Positions 17,767 through 27,809 of a DNA stretch of 55,699 nucleotides are shown one piece after another; the first letter of the stretch is position 1, and every line of letters begins with the position of its first letter. This DNA is from an uncultured Clostridia bacterium (GTDB lineage Bacteria; Bacillota; Clostridia; Christensenellales; Borkfalkiaceae): positions 1 to 55,699 of the forward strand of contig CAMWMZ010000004.1 in NCBI GenBank assembly GCA_947175485.1, written 5' to 3'. Both the position numbers and the translations under genes were made by a program. The notes beneath the pieces are model-generated. The model saw only the letters and a list, made by a program, of their open reading frames with translations. It was not told the origin of the DNA and made no database searches.

Positions 17767-18685
17767 TATTGCTAATAGATTAATCTGGTTTAAAGGCGAA
17801 ATTCTTAACGTTAACGACGCAAAGATAAACGTTTTGACGCCGACTTCGCAATTCGGCTTAAACGTTTTTGAAGGAATTCCTTGTTATTGGAACGATGAAC
17901 AAAAACAACTGTACGCTTTCCGCCTTGAAGACCACTATAACCGCCTTGTGAAATCGGCAAGGCTTTTGCAGATTAATTGCCCTTACACAAAGGAACAAAT
18001 GAAAAAGGCGTTGACGGATGTTGTAAAGGCAAACGAATATTATGAAAACATTTCCGTAAGACAAACTCTTTTTGTTGACGGGTTCGGCTCGTGGGGGTCT
18101 GAAGAACCTGTGGAAATGTTTGTGGCGCCTATTCCCAAAGGGAGAATGAGTAAAGAATATAACAAAAAAGGTCTGAATTGTTGTATTACTTCGTGGCGGA
18201 GGATAAGCGACACCACTTTATCGCCGAGAATTAAATGCGGCGCAAATTATATAAACAGCAGAATGGGGCAAAGAGAGGCTTTAAGAAACGGTTATGACAC
18301 CTGTATATTTTTGAACGAGGCGGGTAAAGTTTCCGAAGGCCCCGGGTCTTGCTTTTTTATGGTAAAGAACGGCGTTTTGGTTACTCCTATGCTTACCGAC
18401 AGCGTGTTGGAAAGCATAACTAGGGATACCGTAATTAAAATTGCGAAAGAAATTTTGAAAATTCAGGTTGTTGAAAGAAGTATAGACAGAACCGAATTGT
18501 ATACCTGCGACGAAGCGTTTTTGTGCGGTTCCGCAATGGAGGTTACCCCGGTAATTTCAGTTGACAAATATGTTGTGGGTAATGGCGAAAGCGGAATTAT
18601 TACTGATAAAATCCATAAAAAGTACCTTGATATCGCCAAAGGGAAAGATGAGAAATTCAAGGATTGGATTGAAGCAATTTATTGA
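17756..18685 (+). CDS. Class IV aminotransferase (IlvE/D-amino-acid type)
   Basis: PLP enzyme of fold type IV. Motifs: GLNVFEGIPCYW, SVRQTLFVDGFGSWGS, the PLP lysine region SPRIKCGANYINSRMGQREA, then FLNEAGKVSEGPGSCFFMV and LESITRDTVI. About 309 residues, typical. The ATG at 17756 is preferred because a GGGAG lies just upstream inside the previous gene. In a polysaccharide operon it more likely aminates a keto precursor than branched-chain acids. The next gene starts eight bases after its stop. Confidence 0.85.
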   Translation: MKYDIANRLIWFKGEILNVNDAKINVLTPTSQFGLNVFEGIPCYWNDEQKQLYAFRLEDHYNRLVKSARLLQINCPYTKEQMKKALTDVVKANEYYENISVRQTLFVDGFGSWGSEEPVEMFVAPIPKGRMSKEYNKKGLNCCITSWRRISDTTLSPRIKCGANYINSRMGQREALRNGYDTCIFLNEAGKVSEGPGSCFFMVKNGVLVTPMLTDSVLESITRDTVIKIAKEILKIQVVERSIDRTELYTCDEAFLCGSAMEVTPVISVDKYVVGNGESGIITDKIHKKYLDIAKGKDEKFKDWIEAIY

Positions 18686-18693
18686 GGAGCGAA

Positions 18694-19536
18694 ATGGAAA
18701 AATTTTCTGTATTGATGACAACTTACCGCGGAGAAACGCCTGAATATTTGGATGCGTCTTTACAGAGCATTTTGATAAACCAGTCGTGTAAGCCAAATCA
18801 ATTCGTGCTTGTCGTTGACGGGCCTATCCCTGAAAATCTGGATAACGTTATAAAAAAGTACAAGCTTTTGTTTGAGGATATCGTCGAAGTTATTTATTCC
18901 CCCGTTAATCAAGGGCAAAGCAAGGCTTCTGCAATAGGCTTTGAGTATATAAATAATGAGCTTTTTGCCAGAATGGATTCCGATGATATATGTATTCCAA
19001 ACAGATTTGAAAGGCAGCTTGAAATATTTGAAACATATAAAGACGTCAGCGTTGTAGGGGGGTGGATAGCGGAATTCGATTCCGACCCGTCCTCTCCGCA
19101 TTCTTTAAGGATTGTGCCTGAAAAGCACGATGAAATAATTAAGACGTTCCGCAAAAAAAATCCTATAAACAATATGACGGTAATGATGAAGAAATCCGAA
19201 GTTATTAAGGCAGGCGGATACGGCAGAGATACGGTTAACGAGGATTATTCTTTATATGCCCATATGTGGGTGCAAGGGGCTGTTTTCTATAATATACAAG
19301 ACGTTTTGTGCAATGCCCGCGTCGGGAATAATATGGTGGGCAGAAGAAATGATTTCAGAATTTATAAAGACTGGACAAAAGACCAGAAATATTTAGTAAA
19401 AAATCATAAACATTCGCGTTTTACGGCGTTTATCAGCAATTGCAGATGTTTCTTTTTTGTAATAACTCCTGTATGGGTAAAGAAAATTTTATATAAAACC
19501 GTGTTAAGAAAGAAGAATAAAAACGGTAAAAAATGA
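18694..19536 (+). CDS. Glycosyltransferase family 2
   Basis: GT-A fold transferase that adds a sugar to the lipid-linked repeat unit at the inner membrane face. The start FSVLMTTYRGETPEYLDASL, NQGQSKASAIGF and the metal-binding ARMDSDDICIPNRFE are typical of the AmsE-like branch. A GAGGAG before the ATG at 18694 fixes the start. The C-terminus has a hydrophobic stretch and a basic end that may touch the membrane. It overlaps licD by four bases. Confidence 0.88.
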   Translation: MEKFSVLMTTYRGETPEYLDASLQSILINQSCKPNQFVLVVDGPIPENLDNVIKKYKLLFEDIVEVIYSPVNQGQSKASAIGFEYINNELFARMDSDDICIPNRFERQLEIFETYKDVSVVGGWIAEFDSDPSSPHSLRIVPEKHDEIIKTFRKKNPINNMTVMMKKSEVIKAGGYGRDTVNEDYSLYAHMWVQGAVFYNIQDVLCNARVGNNMVGRRNDFRIYKDWTKDQKYLVKNHKHSRFTAFISNCRCFFFVITPVWVKKILYKTVLRKKNKNGKK

Positions 19537-20360
19537 AAACAGAAATAAATTTAGAACAACTAAAGAAGCTTGAAGTTGAATTATTATCGGATGTTCATAA
19601 AATTTGCTTGCAGGAAAATCTGAGATATTCTTTGGGCGGGGGCACGCTGTTGGGTGCTGTGCGCCATAAAGGTTTTATTCCTTGGGACGACGATATAGAT
19701 ATTATGATGCCGCGCCCCGATTATGAAGCATTTTTATCGTATTGCGAGACACATGACGTGCCTTTTGCGGTACAGTATTTCGGCAATGACAAAACTTATG
19801 TGGATTTATCTGCAAAGGTTTACAATCCCGATACGGTTTTGGAAAACGATAATATTGCCGATAACGAAAAACAAACGGGAGTATTTATCGATATTTTCCC
19901 GATAGACGGCTTGGGTAATACGTTTAAATCTGCTAAAAAAGCTTTTAATTCAACTTCTTTCAAGCGCAATCTGTTGGTTGCGGCTCAATGGAAAAAGTTT
20001 TTCAAATCCAAAACCCACGCTTGGTATTACGAGCCTTTCCGTTTTGCTTTTTTTGTGTTGAGCAGATTCGTAAATAAAGCCCGTCTGTTTAACAAAATAC
20101 AAAAAAAATATAAAAAGATAGATTTTAATTCTGTAAAATATGCCGCGGCGGTAGGCGGAGCGTATCGTGAAAAAGAGATTTTACCGCAAAAAGTTTTTAC
20201 GGAATATATAGATTTGCCGTTTGAAGGCAATAATTTTAAGGCGATATCCTCATACGATACTTATCTTTCAAGCATATACGGCGATTATATGAAATTGCCA
20301 CCCGAAGAAAAGAGGGTTTCCCACCATATGTTTAAAGCGTATTACAAGGAAGAAAAATGA
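19533..20360 (+). CDS. LicD-family phosphotransferase
   Basis: LicD proteins transfer phosphocholine or other alcohol phosphates from CDP carriers onto surface glycans. The diagnostic block LGGGTLLGAVRHKGFIPWDD and DIDIMMPRPDYEAF is at about 36-66, with a second acidic patch GVFIDIFPIDGL. Length 275 is typical. ATGA overlaps link it to both neighbouring glycosyltransferases. The cytidylyltransferase downstream in the operon would supply its CDP substrate. Confidence 0.9.
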   Translation: MKTEINLEQLKKLEVELLSDVHKICLQENLRYSLGGGTLLGAVRHKGFIPWDDDIDIMMPRPDYEAFLSYCETHDVPFAVQYFGNDKTYVDLSAKVYNPDTVLENDNIADNEKQTGVFIDIFPIDGLGNTFKSAKKAFNSTSFKRNLLVAAQWKKFFKSKTHAWYYEPFRFAFFVLSRFVNKARLFNKIQKKYKKIDFNSVKYAAAVGGAYREKEILPQKVFTEYIDLPFEGNNFKAISSYDTYLSSIYGDYMKLPPEEKRVSHHMFKAYYKEEK

Positions 20361-21280
20361 AAACTGTTGCAGTCTTAATGAGCACATATAACGGTGAAAA
20401 ATATTTGCGTGAGCAAATTGACAGCATTTTAAATCAGTCAAACGTTGATGTCCGATTATTTGTTCGCGACGACGGTTCTTCTGATAATACGAAGGAAATA
20501 TTAACCGAATATGCGGAAAAATATGACGTAATTAATTTGGATTTTGCCGAAAACGCAGGCGTTGGCAACAGCTTTATGAATTTGCTGTATTCAGCCCCGG
20601 ATACGTTCGATTATTATGCTTTCGCCGACCAGGACGATATTTGGGAAAGTAAAAAGCTTTTTGAGGCAACAGAGCTTCTTCAAAAAAGCGGGAAGTTTTT
20701 ATATGCGTCTAATCAGGAAAACGTGGATAAAAACGGAAATTCTTTGGGTTTGAGATATGATGAAAATTGTAAAATTCATATGACGCCCGTCAGTATTTTG
20801 GAGAAAAATATGATAGCGGGTTGCACTATGGTTGTAACTAACGATTTTTATAGGATACTGATTGAAGAAAGCCGTCGTCCGTCTGAAGAATTGCTTAATA
20901 ATCGTATTCATGACGTGTGGCTTGCAATGGTTGCCTCAGTATATGACGGAATTGTCTATGATAAAAGGTCGTTTATTAAATACAGACAACATGAAAACAA
21001 CGTTGTCGGGGCCGGTAAAAGCAGTTTAAGCAAAAGAATAAAAGAAAGAACAAAAAAGTTATCAAATAAAAAATTAAGGAACGGGCGCAGTAAATTAGCT
21101 CAGGAAATTTGCTTAAAATTCCCTGAGCAGGTTGAAAAATATCCGTTTTTAAAAGTTTGTGCAAATGCAAAGAAATTAAGGAACAAGAGAAAATTAATAA
21201 AAGCACATAAAGAATTAAGGTCTTACACCGGAGAAAGTTATTTAGGGTTTGTTTGTAAAGTTACTTTGGGATTGTTTTAG
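20357..21280 (+). CDS. Glycosyltransferase family 2, rhamnosyltransferase-like
   Basis: GT-A transferase with VAVLMSTYNGEKYLREQIDS, VRDDGSSDNT, and FADQDDIWESKKL in place of the usual DxD. This set is common in rhamnosyl and related transferases of Gram-positive polysaccharide loci. A rhamnosyl donor would be made by rmlA, rmlB, rmlD and rmlC downstream. The end is very basic. It overlaps licD by four bases. Confidence 0.88.
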   Translation: MKTVAVLMSTYNGEKYLREQIDSILNQSNVDVRLFVRDDGSSDNTKEILTEYAEKYDVINLDFAENAGVGNSFMNLLYSAPDTFDYYAFADQDDIWESKKLFEATELLQKSGKFLYASNQENVDKNGNSLGLRYDENCKIHMTPVSILEKNMIAGCTMVVTNDFYRILIEESRRPSEELLNNRIHDVWLAMVASVYDGIVYDKRSFIKYRQHENNVVGAGKSSLSKRIKERTKKLSNKKLRNGRSKLAQEICLKFPEQVEKYPFLKVCANAKKLRNKRKLIKAHKELRSYTGESYLGFVCKVTLGLF

Positions 21281-21298
21281 ATAGCGGGCAATAAATTC

Positions 21299-22627
21299 AT
21301 GGCGATTTTAATGTTAGCCGTTTTGGCGGTATTTGTTTTTATAGCTTATATAACCGGGAGAAAGATGTTTCTTTCTCCATGGTTTTTGCTATGCGCAATG
21401 ACGTTCGCCACTTTTATAATCGTTTTATTAAATTATCAAAACTGGGAAGTAGATATAAGCGGTAAGTTTATTTTATATTTAACCACTGCGCTGGGGGCTT
21501 TTGGCGTTGGCACTGCAATGATAAATTTAACCCAAAAAAGAGAAGTAAAACATTCTGCAGTTTTGGCTTTGAAAGACGTGCAATATAAAAAAAGTTATCC
21601 TGCGAATTTGTTTCTGATTTTATCTCTTTTGTTGGCGGTTTTTTATATTGTGAAATTGATTGCCGATTCAACCGGTAATTCTTTTGGCGAGATGTTGCGC
21701 GATATTTATAATAAAACGGCTAACGAAGATTATTCCCCGGGGTTAATATTCAATCAGTTTTTCCAGGTAGTACGCGCAATAGCATATATAAATACTTTCA
21801 GATTATTTTTGAAATTTTTCTCTAAATCGGACAAAATCAGTTTTATTAAAATTATTATTCCTATAATTATATTTTTTGTTGCCGCTTTAATTACGACGGA
21901 CAGAAATATATTTTTAAGATACGGAATTTATTTCGTTTGTTTGTGGATGTTTTTTTATTACAACAATTTCGACTATAAAAAAGGCAAAAAGATAAACGTC
22001 CGTATTATTTTTGGCTTAGTCGTAATGGCGGCAGTGATATTTTTACTGTTTTTCATTATGGGAAAAATGAAGCAATATACTTCTGATTTTACTGTTTCGC
22101 TAAGTATTTACGGCGGTTCGGGTTTAAATAATTTCAATATCTGGATAAATAATTTTGATGGTCAGCTTAAGTACGGACAGTCGACCTTTACACAGTTAAT
22201 TACCACAATCGGAGCAATATTAAAGCCTTTCGGCATTAGTTTGCAGGGCTCGGTTAACAGAATAGACCCGTTTATTGAATATACTTCGGCAAACGGATAT
22301 TTCTATTCGTCAAATATTTATACGGCGTTAAAACCTTTTGTTGAAGATTTCGGCTATTTCGGCGTTATAATTTTTCCTTTTTTAATCGGATTGTTTTATC
22401 AATGGCTGTATGTAAAAGCAATTAAAAATAAGTACAGTTTTTCCTGGATAGTATACAGCTTTTTAATTTACCCGATAATATTTTTCCCTATTTTGGAACA
22501 GTTATTTAGAAGATTTCATCTGGGATTTATATATGAATTAGTGTGGCCTCTGATTATATATGTTTTAGTTTTTGGAAGAAATAAAATCAGAGTGCTCAAT
22601 GAGAAGAATTGCATACAAAGGAATTAA
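21299..22627 (+). CDS. Wzy-like oligosaccharide repeat-unit polymerase
   Basis: Polytopic membrane protein of 442 residues with about eleven hydrophobic segments and a large outer loop (roughly 240-330), the plan of O-antigen and capsule polymerases. No short motif proves this; topology and position next to glycosyltransferases and a flippase do. There is no clear ribosome site before the ATG. Confidence 0.7.
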   Translation: MAILMLAVLAVFVFIAYITGRKMFLSPWFLLCAMTFATFIIVLLNYQNWEVDISGKFILYLTTALGAFGVGTAMINLTQKREVKHSAVLALKDVQYKKSYPANLFLILSLLLAVFYIVKLIADSTGNSFGEMLRDIYNKTANEDYSPGLIFNQFFQVVRAIAYINTFRLFLKFFSKSDKISFIKIIIPIIIFFVAALITTDRNIFLRYGIYFVCLWMFFYYNNFDYKKGKKINVRIIFGLVVMAAVIFLLFFIMGKMKQYTSDFTVSLSIYGGSGLNNFNIWINNFDGQLKYGQSTFTQLITTIGAILKPFGISLQGSVNRIDPFIEYTSANGYFYSSNIYTALKPFVEDFGYFGVIIFPFLIGLFYQWLYVKAIKNKYSFSWIVYSFLIYPIIFFPILEQLFRRFHLGFIYELVWPLIIYVLVFGRNKIRVLNEKNCIQRN

Positions 22628-22635
22628 TATTTATA

Positions 22636-23382
22636 ATGAATAAAACAAAAAATATAGGCGTTATATTTGCCGGCGGGGTGGGCAGCAGAATGCGCAGCAA
22701 GGAAATCCCTAAGCAGTTTCTTAAAGTTCACGATAAGCCTATAATAATTCACACGCTGGAACATTTTGAGCAAAACCCGGACATAAGCGACGTAGTAATA
22801 GCCTGTGTGGAAGAATGGATACCGTATTTAAAAAAATTAATTTACAAATACCGCATAGAAAAAGTCAGAAAGATTGTTGCGGGAGGCAAAACGGGTCAGC
22901 TTTCTATTTATAACGGCTTGTGCGCGGCAAATGAAGTTGCCGCAGGGAATGAAGCGGTAGTTTTAATACATGATGGCGTGAGACCGCTTATTAACTCTAA
23001 ATTGCTTTCGGAAAATATCAATTGCGTGGTGAAAAACGGCTCGGCGATAACCGCGGGAATAGTCAAAGAAACAATAGTTGTTGTGGATGGCAAGGGCTGT
23101 ATCGAGCAAGTGCCTTCAAGAGAGCAATCGAGGGTAGCAAAAGCTCCGCAAAGCTTTTGGCTTAAAGATATTTTGTCGGCGCATGAAAAGGCTTTGAGCG
23201 AAAATAAAACCGATTTTATAGATTCCTGCACCTTAATGAAAAATTACGGCTATACTTTGTATATGGTTGACGGACCTTATGAAAATATAAAGATAACCAC
23301 GCCGGACGATTTTTATACTATGCGCGCGATACTCGACGCTAAAGAGGACGCTCAGATTTACGGGTTTGAAGGGGAGAATTAA
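22636..23382 (+). CDS. IspD/TarI-like cytidylyltransferase
   Basis: Transfers CMP from CTP to an alcohol phosphate. The start GVIFAGGVGSRMRSKEIPKQ is the nucleotide-binding loop with the conserved Lys-Gln, followed by VVLIHDGVRPL and VPSREQSRVAKAPQSF. In a surface locus with LicD it is more like TarI (ribitol phosphate) than the isoprenoid enzyme. The ATG at 22636 is chosen; the TTG at 22609 would overlap wzy. The SDR that follows is a frequent partner of such genes. Confidence 0.82.
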   Translation: MNKTKNIGVIFAGGVGSRMRSKEIPKQFLKVHDKPIIIHTLEHFEQNPDISDVVIACVEEWIPYLKKLIYKYRIEKVRKIVAGGKTGQLSIYNGLCAANEVAAGNEAVVLIHDGVRPLINSKLLSENINCVVKNGSAITAGIVKETIVVVDGKGCIEQVPSREQSRVAKAPQSFWLKDILSAHEKALSENKTDFIDSCTLMKNYGYTLYMVDGPYENIKITTPDDFYTMRAILDAKEDAQIYGFEGEN

Positions 23383-23385
23383 CAA

Positions 23386-24375
23386 TTGAATTTGTCTGAA
23401 TTCGATGGCGCAAAGATTTTTATAACAGGCGCAACGGGATTGATAGGGAGTACGCTTGTCCGCTCTCTGTTATTGCATCAAAGCGAAAATCCGGTGCAAG
23501 TGGTTGCGCTTGTCAGAAACGAAGCAAAAGCGCGGAAATTATTTTGGGATTTGCCGCAGGAGTGTTTAAGCTATATTGTTTGCGACGTTTGCGATTTGAT
23601 AGCGGAAGATATTTCTGCGGATTATGTTATTCATTGTGCAAACCAGACTGCAAGCAAAGCGTTTGTTACGCAACCTGTAGAGGTTATTTTAAGCGCTGTT
23701 GAGGGCACAAAAAAAGTATTGGATTTTGCTTTAAAAAATAAAGTTAAAGGTTTTGTATATCTTTCCACTATGGAGGTATACGGTTCTCCTGCGACAAGAG
23801 AAAAAATCACCGAAATTTCGCCGACAAATATAGATACGATGCAAGTGCGCTCCAGCTATCCTGAAAGCAAAAGACTTTGCGAATGTCTTTGCGCGTCTTA
23901 TGCTCACGAATACGGCGTGCCCGCAAAGGTCGTACGCTTAACACAGACTTTCGGCGAAGGGGTGGATTATAACGACGGCAGGCTGTTTGCAGAACTTGCC
24001 AGATGCGTAATAGAAAAGCGTGATATAGTATTAAATACAAAAGGCGAAACAGAGAGAAATTATCTTTATACAAAAGACGCCGCCGACGCGATATTAACCG
24101 TTCTTTATGAAGGAAAAACCGGTGAAGCTTATAATGCGGCGAACGAAAATACTTATTGTTCGGTATACGATATGGCTTGCATGGTTGCGGATAAATTGGG
24201 AAACGGTATACAGGTGCGCGTTTGCGCAACGGACGATATTAATAAATTCGGATATGCGCCGAGCCTTAAAATGAATCTTTCTGCTCAAAAACTCAATTCT
24301 TTGGGGTTTAAAGCGGAAACGGATCTTTTGTCGTCTTTTGAAAAAATGATTAACGATATGCGGAAAAACAAGTAA
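23386..24375 (+). CDS. NAD-dependent epimerase/dehydratase (extended SDR)
   Basis: Rossmann-fold enzyme with IFITGATGLIGSTLVRSLL at the N-terminus, STMEVYGSP, the YPESKRLCE catalytic Tyr-Lys pair and QTFGEGVDYNDGR. Start is TTG at 23386, with GGGGAG nine bases upstream. It follows the cytidylyltransferase by three bases, so it probably acts on the same CDP-linked or phosphorylated alcohol. The exact substrate is not deducible. Confidence 0.85.
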   Translation: MNLSEFDGAKIFITGATGLIGSTLVRSLLLHQSENPVQVVALVRNEAKARKLFWDLPQECLSYIVCDVCDLIAEDISADYVIHCANQTASKAFVTQPVEVILSAVEGTKKVLDFALKNKVKGFVYLSTMEVYGSPATREKITEISPTNIDTMQVRSSYPESKRLCECLCASYAHEYGVPAKVVRLTQTFGEGVDYNDGRLFAELARCVIEKRDIVLNTKGETERNYLYTKDAADAILTVLYEGKTGEAYNAANENTYCSVYDMACMVADKLGNGIQVRVCATDDINKFGYAPSLKMNLSAQKLNSLGFKAETDLLSSFEKMINDMRKNK

Positions 24376-24384
24376 TATTTACTT

Positions 24385-25902
24385 ATGGCAGAAACTATAA
24401 CCACAAAAAAATTTGCGAAGAACGTAGTTTATTCGATATTGGCGCAAATTATATCGCTGGCGGTAAGCTTTGTTTTAACGCTTATCGTGCCGAGGTTTAT
24501 CGACGAATTTCAATACGCGTATTGGCAGATGTACGTTTTGTATGTGGGGTACGTAGGCGTATTGCATTTCGGCTTGTTGGACGGACTTGTACTAAGGTAC
24601 TCCAAGTACGATTATGAAGAGTTGGAAAAGTCGAAGCTTCGTTCTCAGCTTATAATCCTGCTTGTTTTTACAAGCGTTATTACGGTTTTAATGGCGCTTG
24701 TATGCATGCTGGCTGTAAACGCGCCCGATAACGTAATATTTATTCTTGTAGCCGTTGGGGTAATAACGAAAAATCTGGTTACTTACAGTTCGTATATGTT
24801 CCAGATTACCAACAGAATAAACAAGTATGTTTTTCTGATAATCGCACAAAGGCTGACTTACGGCGTGTTCGTCGCGGTTCTGTTGGCGTTGAAGGTCAAT
24901 GATTTCTATTGGTATTGCATAGCCGATTTGTGCGGCGATTTGGTAGGAATCGTTATAGGTATAATTTTTAATAAAGAGCTGTTTTTCGGAAAACCGACCG
25001 GCTTGAAGAGTTCGTTCGGAGAATTAAAGACGAATATATCGTCGGGCATAATTCTGATGATGGCGAACTGGTCTGCAATGCTAATGATAGGCAGTGCGAA
25101 AATGATAATACAATGGCGCTGGGACGAGCTTTTGTTCGGTAAAGTTTCATTTGCATTCAGCGTTTCTAATATTTTTCTTGTTTTCGTTTCTGCGATAAGC
25201 GTTGTACTGTTTCCTTCTTTACAGCGTATAGAGCCGGAAAAATTGCCGTCGATGTATAAAAGCATAAGAAACATACTTTCTCCGGTATTGTTCTTCTTAA
25301 TGATATTTTATTTCGTCGGGTGCTGGATTTTAAATTTATGGTTGCCGAAGTATTCAAGCAGTCTTGTTTATCTCGGGATTTTGCTTCCGATAATTATATT
25401 TTCGTCAAAAGTAAGTTTGCTGACGAACAATTATTTGAAGGTGTACAGAAAAGAAAAGCTTATGCTGCTTGCGAACTTCATTTCGATTTTGCTCGGCGCG
25501 CTTTTATTTGTTTTATGTGCATATGTGTTCAATAATTTAACGGCGCTACTGTGTTGCGTGGTAGGCGTAATAATGTTCAATTCGGTGCTTTCCGAAATAT
25601 TTGTTTTAAAAACTATAAAAGTAAAGATAATAAAAGAATTTATTTTTGAAGCGGTTATGACCGTCGGCTTTATATTATGCACCTGTTTGCTGAGCTTGTG
25701 GATAGGCATGGCGGTATACAGCGGTTTGTTCTTGCTGTATTGTGCGTTAAATTATAAGTCGATAAAGGCAATATTCAATAGATTATTTAAAAGAAAGCAA
25801 ACAAATGTAACGGAACAACCGTTGACCGAAGTTAAACAGTCTGCCGACGATAAAGAAAATTTAAATACTGAAAGCGACGGCGGCGACGTGGAGGGAACAT
25901 GA
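24385..25902 (+). CDS. Wzx-like polysaccharide flippase
   Basis: Integral membrane transporter of the MOP superfamily that turns the lipid-linked repeat unit to the outer face. The 505 residues form about twelve to fourteen hydrophobic segments and begin [20 protein letters not shown], typical of Wzx proteins. The C-terminal 50 residues are a charged cytoplasmic tail. The stop overlaps the rmlA start. Confidence 0.82.
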   Translation: MAETITTKKFAKNVVYSILAQIISLAVSFVLTLIVPRFIDEFQYAYWQMYVLYVGYVGVLHFGLLDGLVLRYSKYDYEELEKSKLRSQLIILLVFTSVITVLMALVCMLAVNAPDNVIFILVAVGVITKNLVTYSSYMFQITNRINKYVFLIIAQRLTYGVFVAVLLALKVNDFYWYCIADLCGDLVGIVIGIIFNKELFFGKPTGLKSSFGELKTNISSGIILMMANWSAMLMIGSAKMIIQWRWDELLFGKVSFAFSVSNIFLVFVSAISVVLFPSLQRIEPEKLPSMYKSIRNILSPVLFFLMIFYFVGCWILNLWLPKYSSSLVYLGILLPIIIFSSKVSLLTNNYLKVYRKEKLMLLANFISILLGALLFVLCAYVFNNLTALLCCVVGVIMFNSVLSEIFVLKTIKVKIIKEFIFEAVMTVGFILCTCLLSLWIGMAVYSGLFLLYCALNYKSIKAIFNRLFKRKQTNVTEQPLTEVKQSADDKENLNTESDGGDVEGT

Positions 25903-26777
25903 AAGGTATAATACTTGCGGGAGGCAGCGGGACAAGGCTGTATCCGCTTACAAGGGTGACGAGCAAACAACTGTTGCCCGTATATGATAAACCAATGATA
26001 TATTACCCGCTTTCAGTATTGATGACGGCGGGGATAAAGGAAATACTCATAATTTCCACGCCGCAGGATACTCCGCGCTTTAAAGAGCTTTTGGGCGACG
26101 GAAAATCTATGGGGATAAACCTTAAATATGAAGTTCAGCCGTCTCCCGACGGATTGGCGCAGGCTTTCATTATAGGTGAAAAGTTTGTAGGTAACGATAC
26201 CGTAGCCATGATTTTGGGCGACAACATTTTCTACGGGCACGGCTTTACAAAAATGCTGAAAGAGGCGAAAAACAACGCCGAAAACGGAAAGGCAACGATT
26301 TTCGGATACGGAGTAAAAGACCCGCAGCGTTTCGGTATAGTTGAATTCGATAATGACGGCAACGTTTTGTCGGTTGAAGAAAAACCGAAAAATCCGAAAT
26401 CGAATTATTGCATTACGGGATTATATTTTTATGATAACCGCGTTGTAAAGTTCGCAAAGGAAATAAAGCCTTCCGAACGCGGCGAGCTGGAAATAACAGA
26501 TTTAAACGCTATGTATTTGGCAAACGGTGATTTGACGGTTCAGCTTTTAGACAGAGGGTTTGCGTGGCTGGATACGGGAACAATGGACAGCTTGTTCGAG
26601 GCGGCTGAGTTTGTAAGGGTGCTTTCGCAAAGGCAGGATGTGACGATATCGGCTCCCGAAGAAATAGCCTACCGCAACGGATGGATAGATGGCAAACAGC
26701 TTCTTGCTATTGCGGAAAGCTACGGTAAATCTCCGTACGGCGAACATTTGAAAAAAGTGGCGGGACGCCGCCGTTAA
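25899..26777 (+). CDS. rfbA: RmlA, glucose-1-phosphate thymidylyltransferase
   Basis: First step of dTDP-L-rhamnose synthesis. The activation loop [11 protein letters not shown] and [19 protein letters not shown] are at the N-terminus, with [21 protein letters not shown] and [10 protein letters not shown] later. The 292-residue length is exact for the short RmlA. ATGA overlap with wzx, and the remaining rml genes follow in the order B, D, C. Confidence 0.96.
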   Translation: MKGIILAGGSGTRLYPLTRVTSKQLLPVYDKPMIYYPLSVLMTAGIKEILIISTPQDTPRFKELLGDGKSMGINLKYEVQPSPDGLAQAFIIGEKFVGNDTVAMILGDNIFYGHGFTKMLKEAKNNAENGKATIFGYGVKDPQRFGIVEFDNDGNVLSVEEKPKNPKSNYCITGLYFYDNRVVKFAKEIKPSERGELEITDLNAMYLANGDLTVQLLDRGFAWLDTGTMDSLFEAAEFVRVLSQRQDVTISAPEEIAYRNGWIDGKQLLAIAESYGKSPYGEHLKKVAGRRR

Positions 26778-26789
26778 AAAGGAAAACTT

Positions 26790-27809
26790 ATGACGATAAT
26801 AGTTACAGGCGGAGCCGGATTTATCGGCAGCAATTTTATTTTTCATATGCTTAAAGCATATCCCGAATACAGAATTGTTTGTTTGGACAAGCTGACTTAC
26901 GCGGGCAATCTTTCAACATTGGCACCTGTTGCGGATAATAAAAATTTCCGTTTTGTTAAGGCGGATATTTGCGACAGAACTGCTGTTTTTAAGCTTTTCG
27001 AAGAGGAAAAGCCTGACGTAATCGTAAATTTTGCGGCGGAAAGCCATGTTGACAGGAGTATAGAGGACCCTGAAATTTTTTTGCGCACGAATATTTTAGG
27101 CACGGCGGTTTTGATGGACGCTTGCAGAAAATACGGAATAAAACGCTATCATCAGGTTTCTACGGACGAGGTTTACGGAGATTTGCCGCTTGACAGACCG
27201 GATATGTTTTTTACGGAAACGATGCCGCTTCATACAAGCAGCCCTTATTCAAGCTCTAAAGCCTCAGCTGATTTGTTGGTTTTGGCGTATCATAGGACTT
27301 ACGGATTGCCTGTAACCATAAGCCGCTGTTCCAATAACTACGGACCTTATCATTTTCCCGAAAAGCTCATTCCGCTTATGATTGCAAACGCGCTTAACGA
27401 TAAGCCTTTACCTGTATACGGTAACGGTGAAAACGTGCGGGACTGGCTTTATGTCGAGGACCATTGCAAGGCGATAGATTTGATTATTCATAAAGGCAGA
27501 GAGGGCGAGGTTTACAATGTTGGCGGGCATAACGAAATGCGTAATATCGATATCGTTAAGCTGGTGTGCAAGGAGTTGGGTAAACCGGAAAGCCTTATTA
27601 CTTATGTTGCGGACAGAAAAGGGCATGATATGCGATATGCAATCGATCCTACGAAAATCCATAACGAATTGGGCTGGCTGCCCGAAACGAAGTTTGCCGA
27701 CGGAATTAAAAAAACAGTTAAGTGGTATCTGGAAAACCGCGCATGGTGGGAAACGATAATTTCGGGCGAATATCAGAATTATTATGAAAAGATGTATGGT
27801 AGCAGATAA
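26790..27809 (+). CDS. rfbB: RmlB, dTDP-glucose 4,6-dehydratase
   Basis: NAD-dependent SDR for step two of dTDP-rhamnose synthesis. GGAGFIGSNF binds NAD; VSTDEVYGDL, the YSSSKASADLLV Tyr-Lys pair, RCSNNYGPYHFPEKLIP and VYGNGENVRDWLYVEDHC are family signatures. 339 residues, normal. Confidence 0.96.
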   Translation: MTIIVTGGAGFIGSNFIFHMLKAYPEYRIVCLDKLTYAGNLSTLAPVADNKNFRFVKADICDRTAVFKLFEEEKPDVIVNFAAESHVDRSIEDPEIFLRTNILGTAVLMDACRKYGIKRYHQVSTDEVYGDLPLDRPDMFFTETMPLHTSSPYSSSKASADLLVLAYHRTYGLPVTISRCSNNYGPYHFPEKLIPLMIANALNDKPLPVYGNGENVRDWLYVEDHCKAIDLIIHKGREGEVYNVGGHNEMRNIDIVKLVCKELGKPESLITYVADRKGHDMRYAIDPTKIHNELGWLPETKFADGIKKTVKWYLENRAWWETIISGEYQNYYEKMYGSR

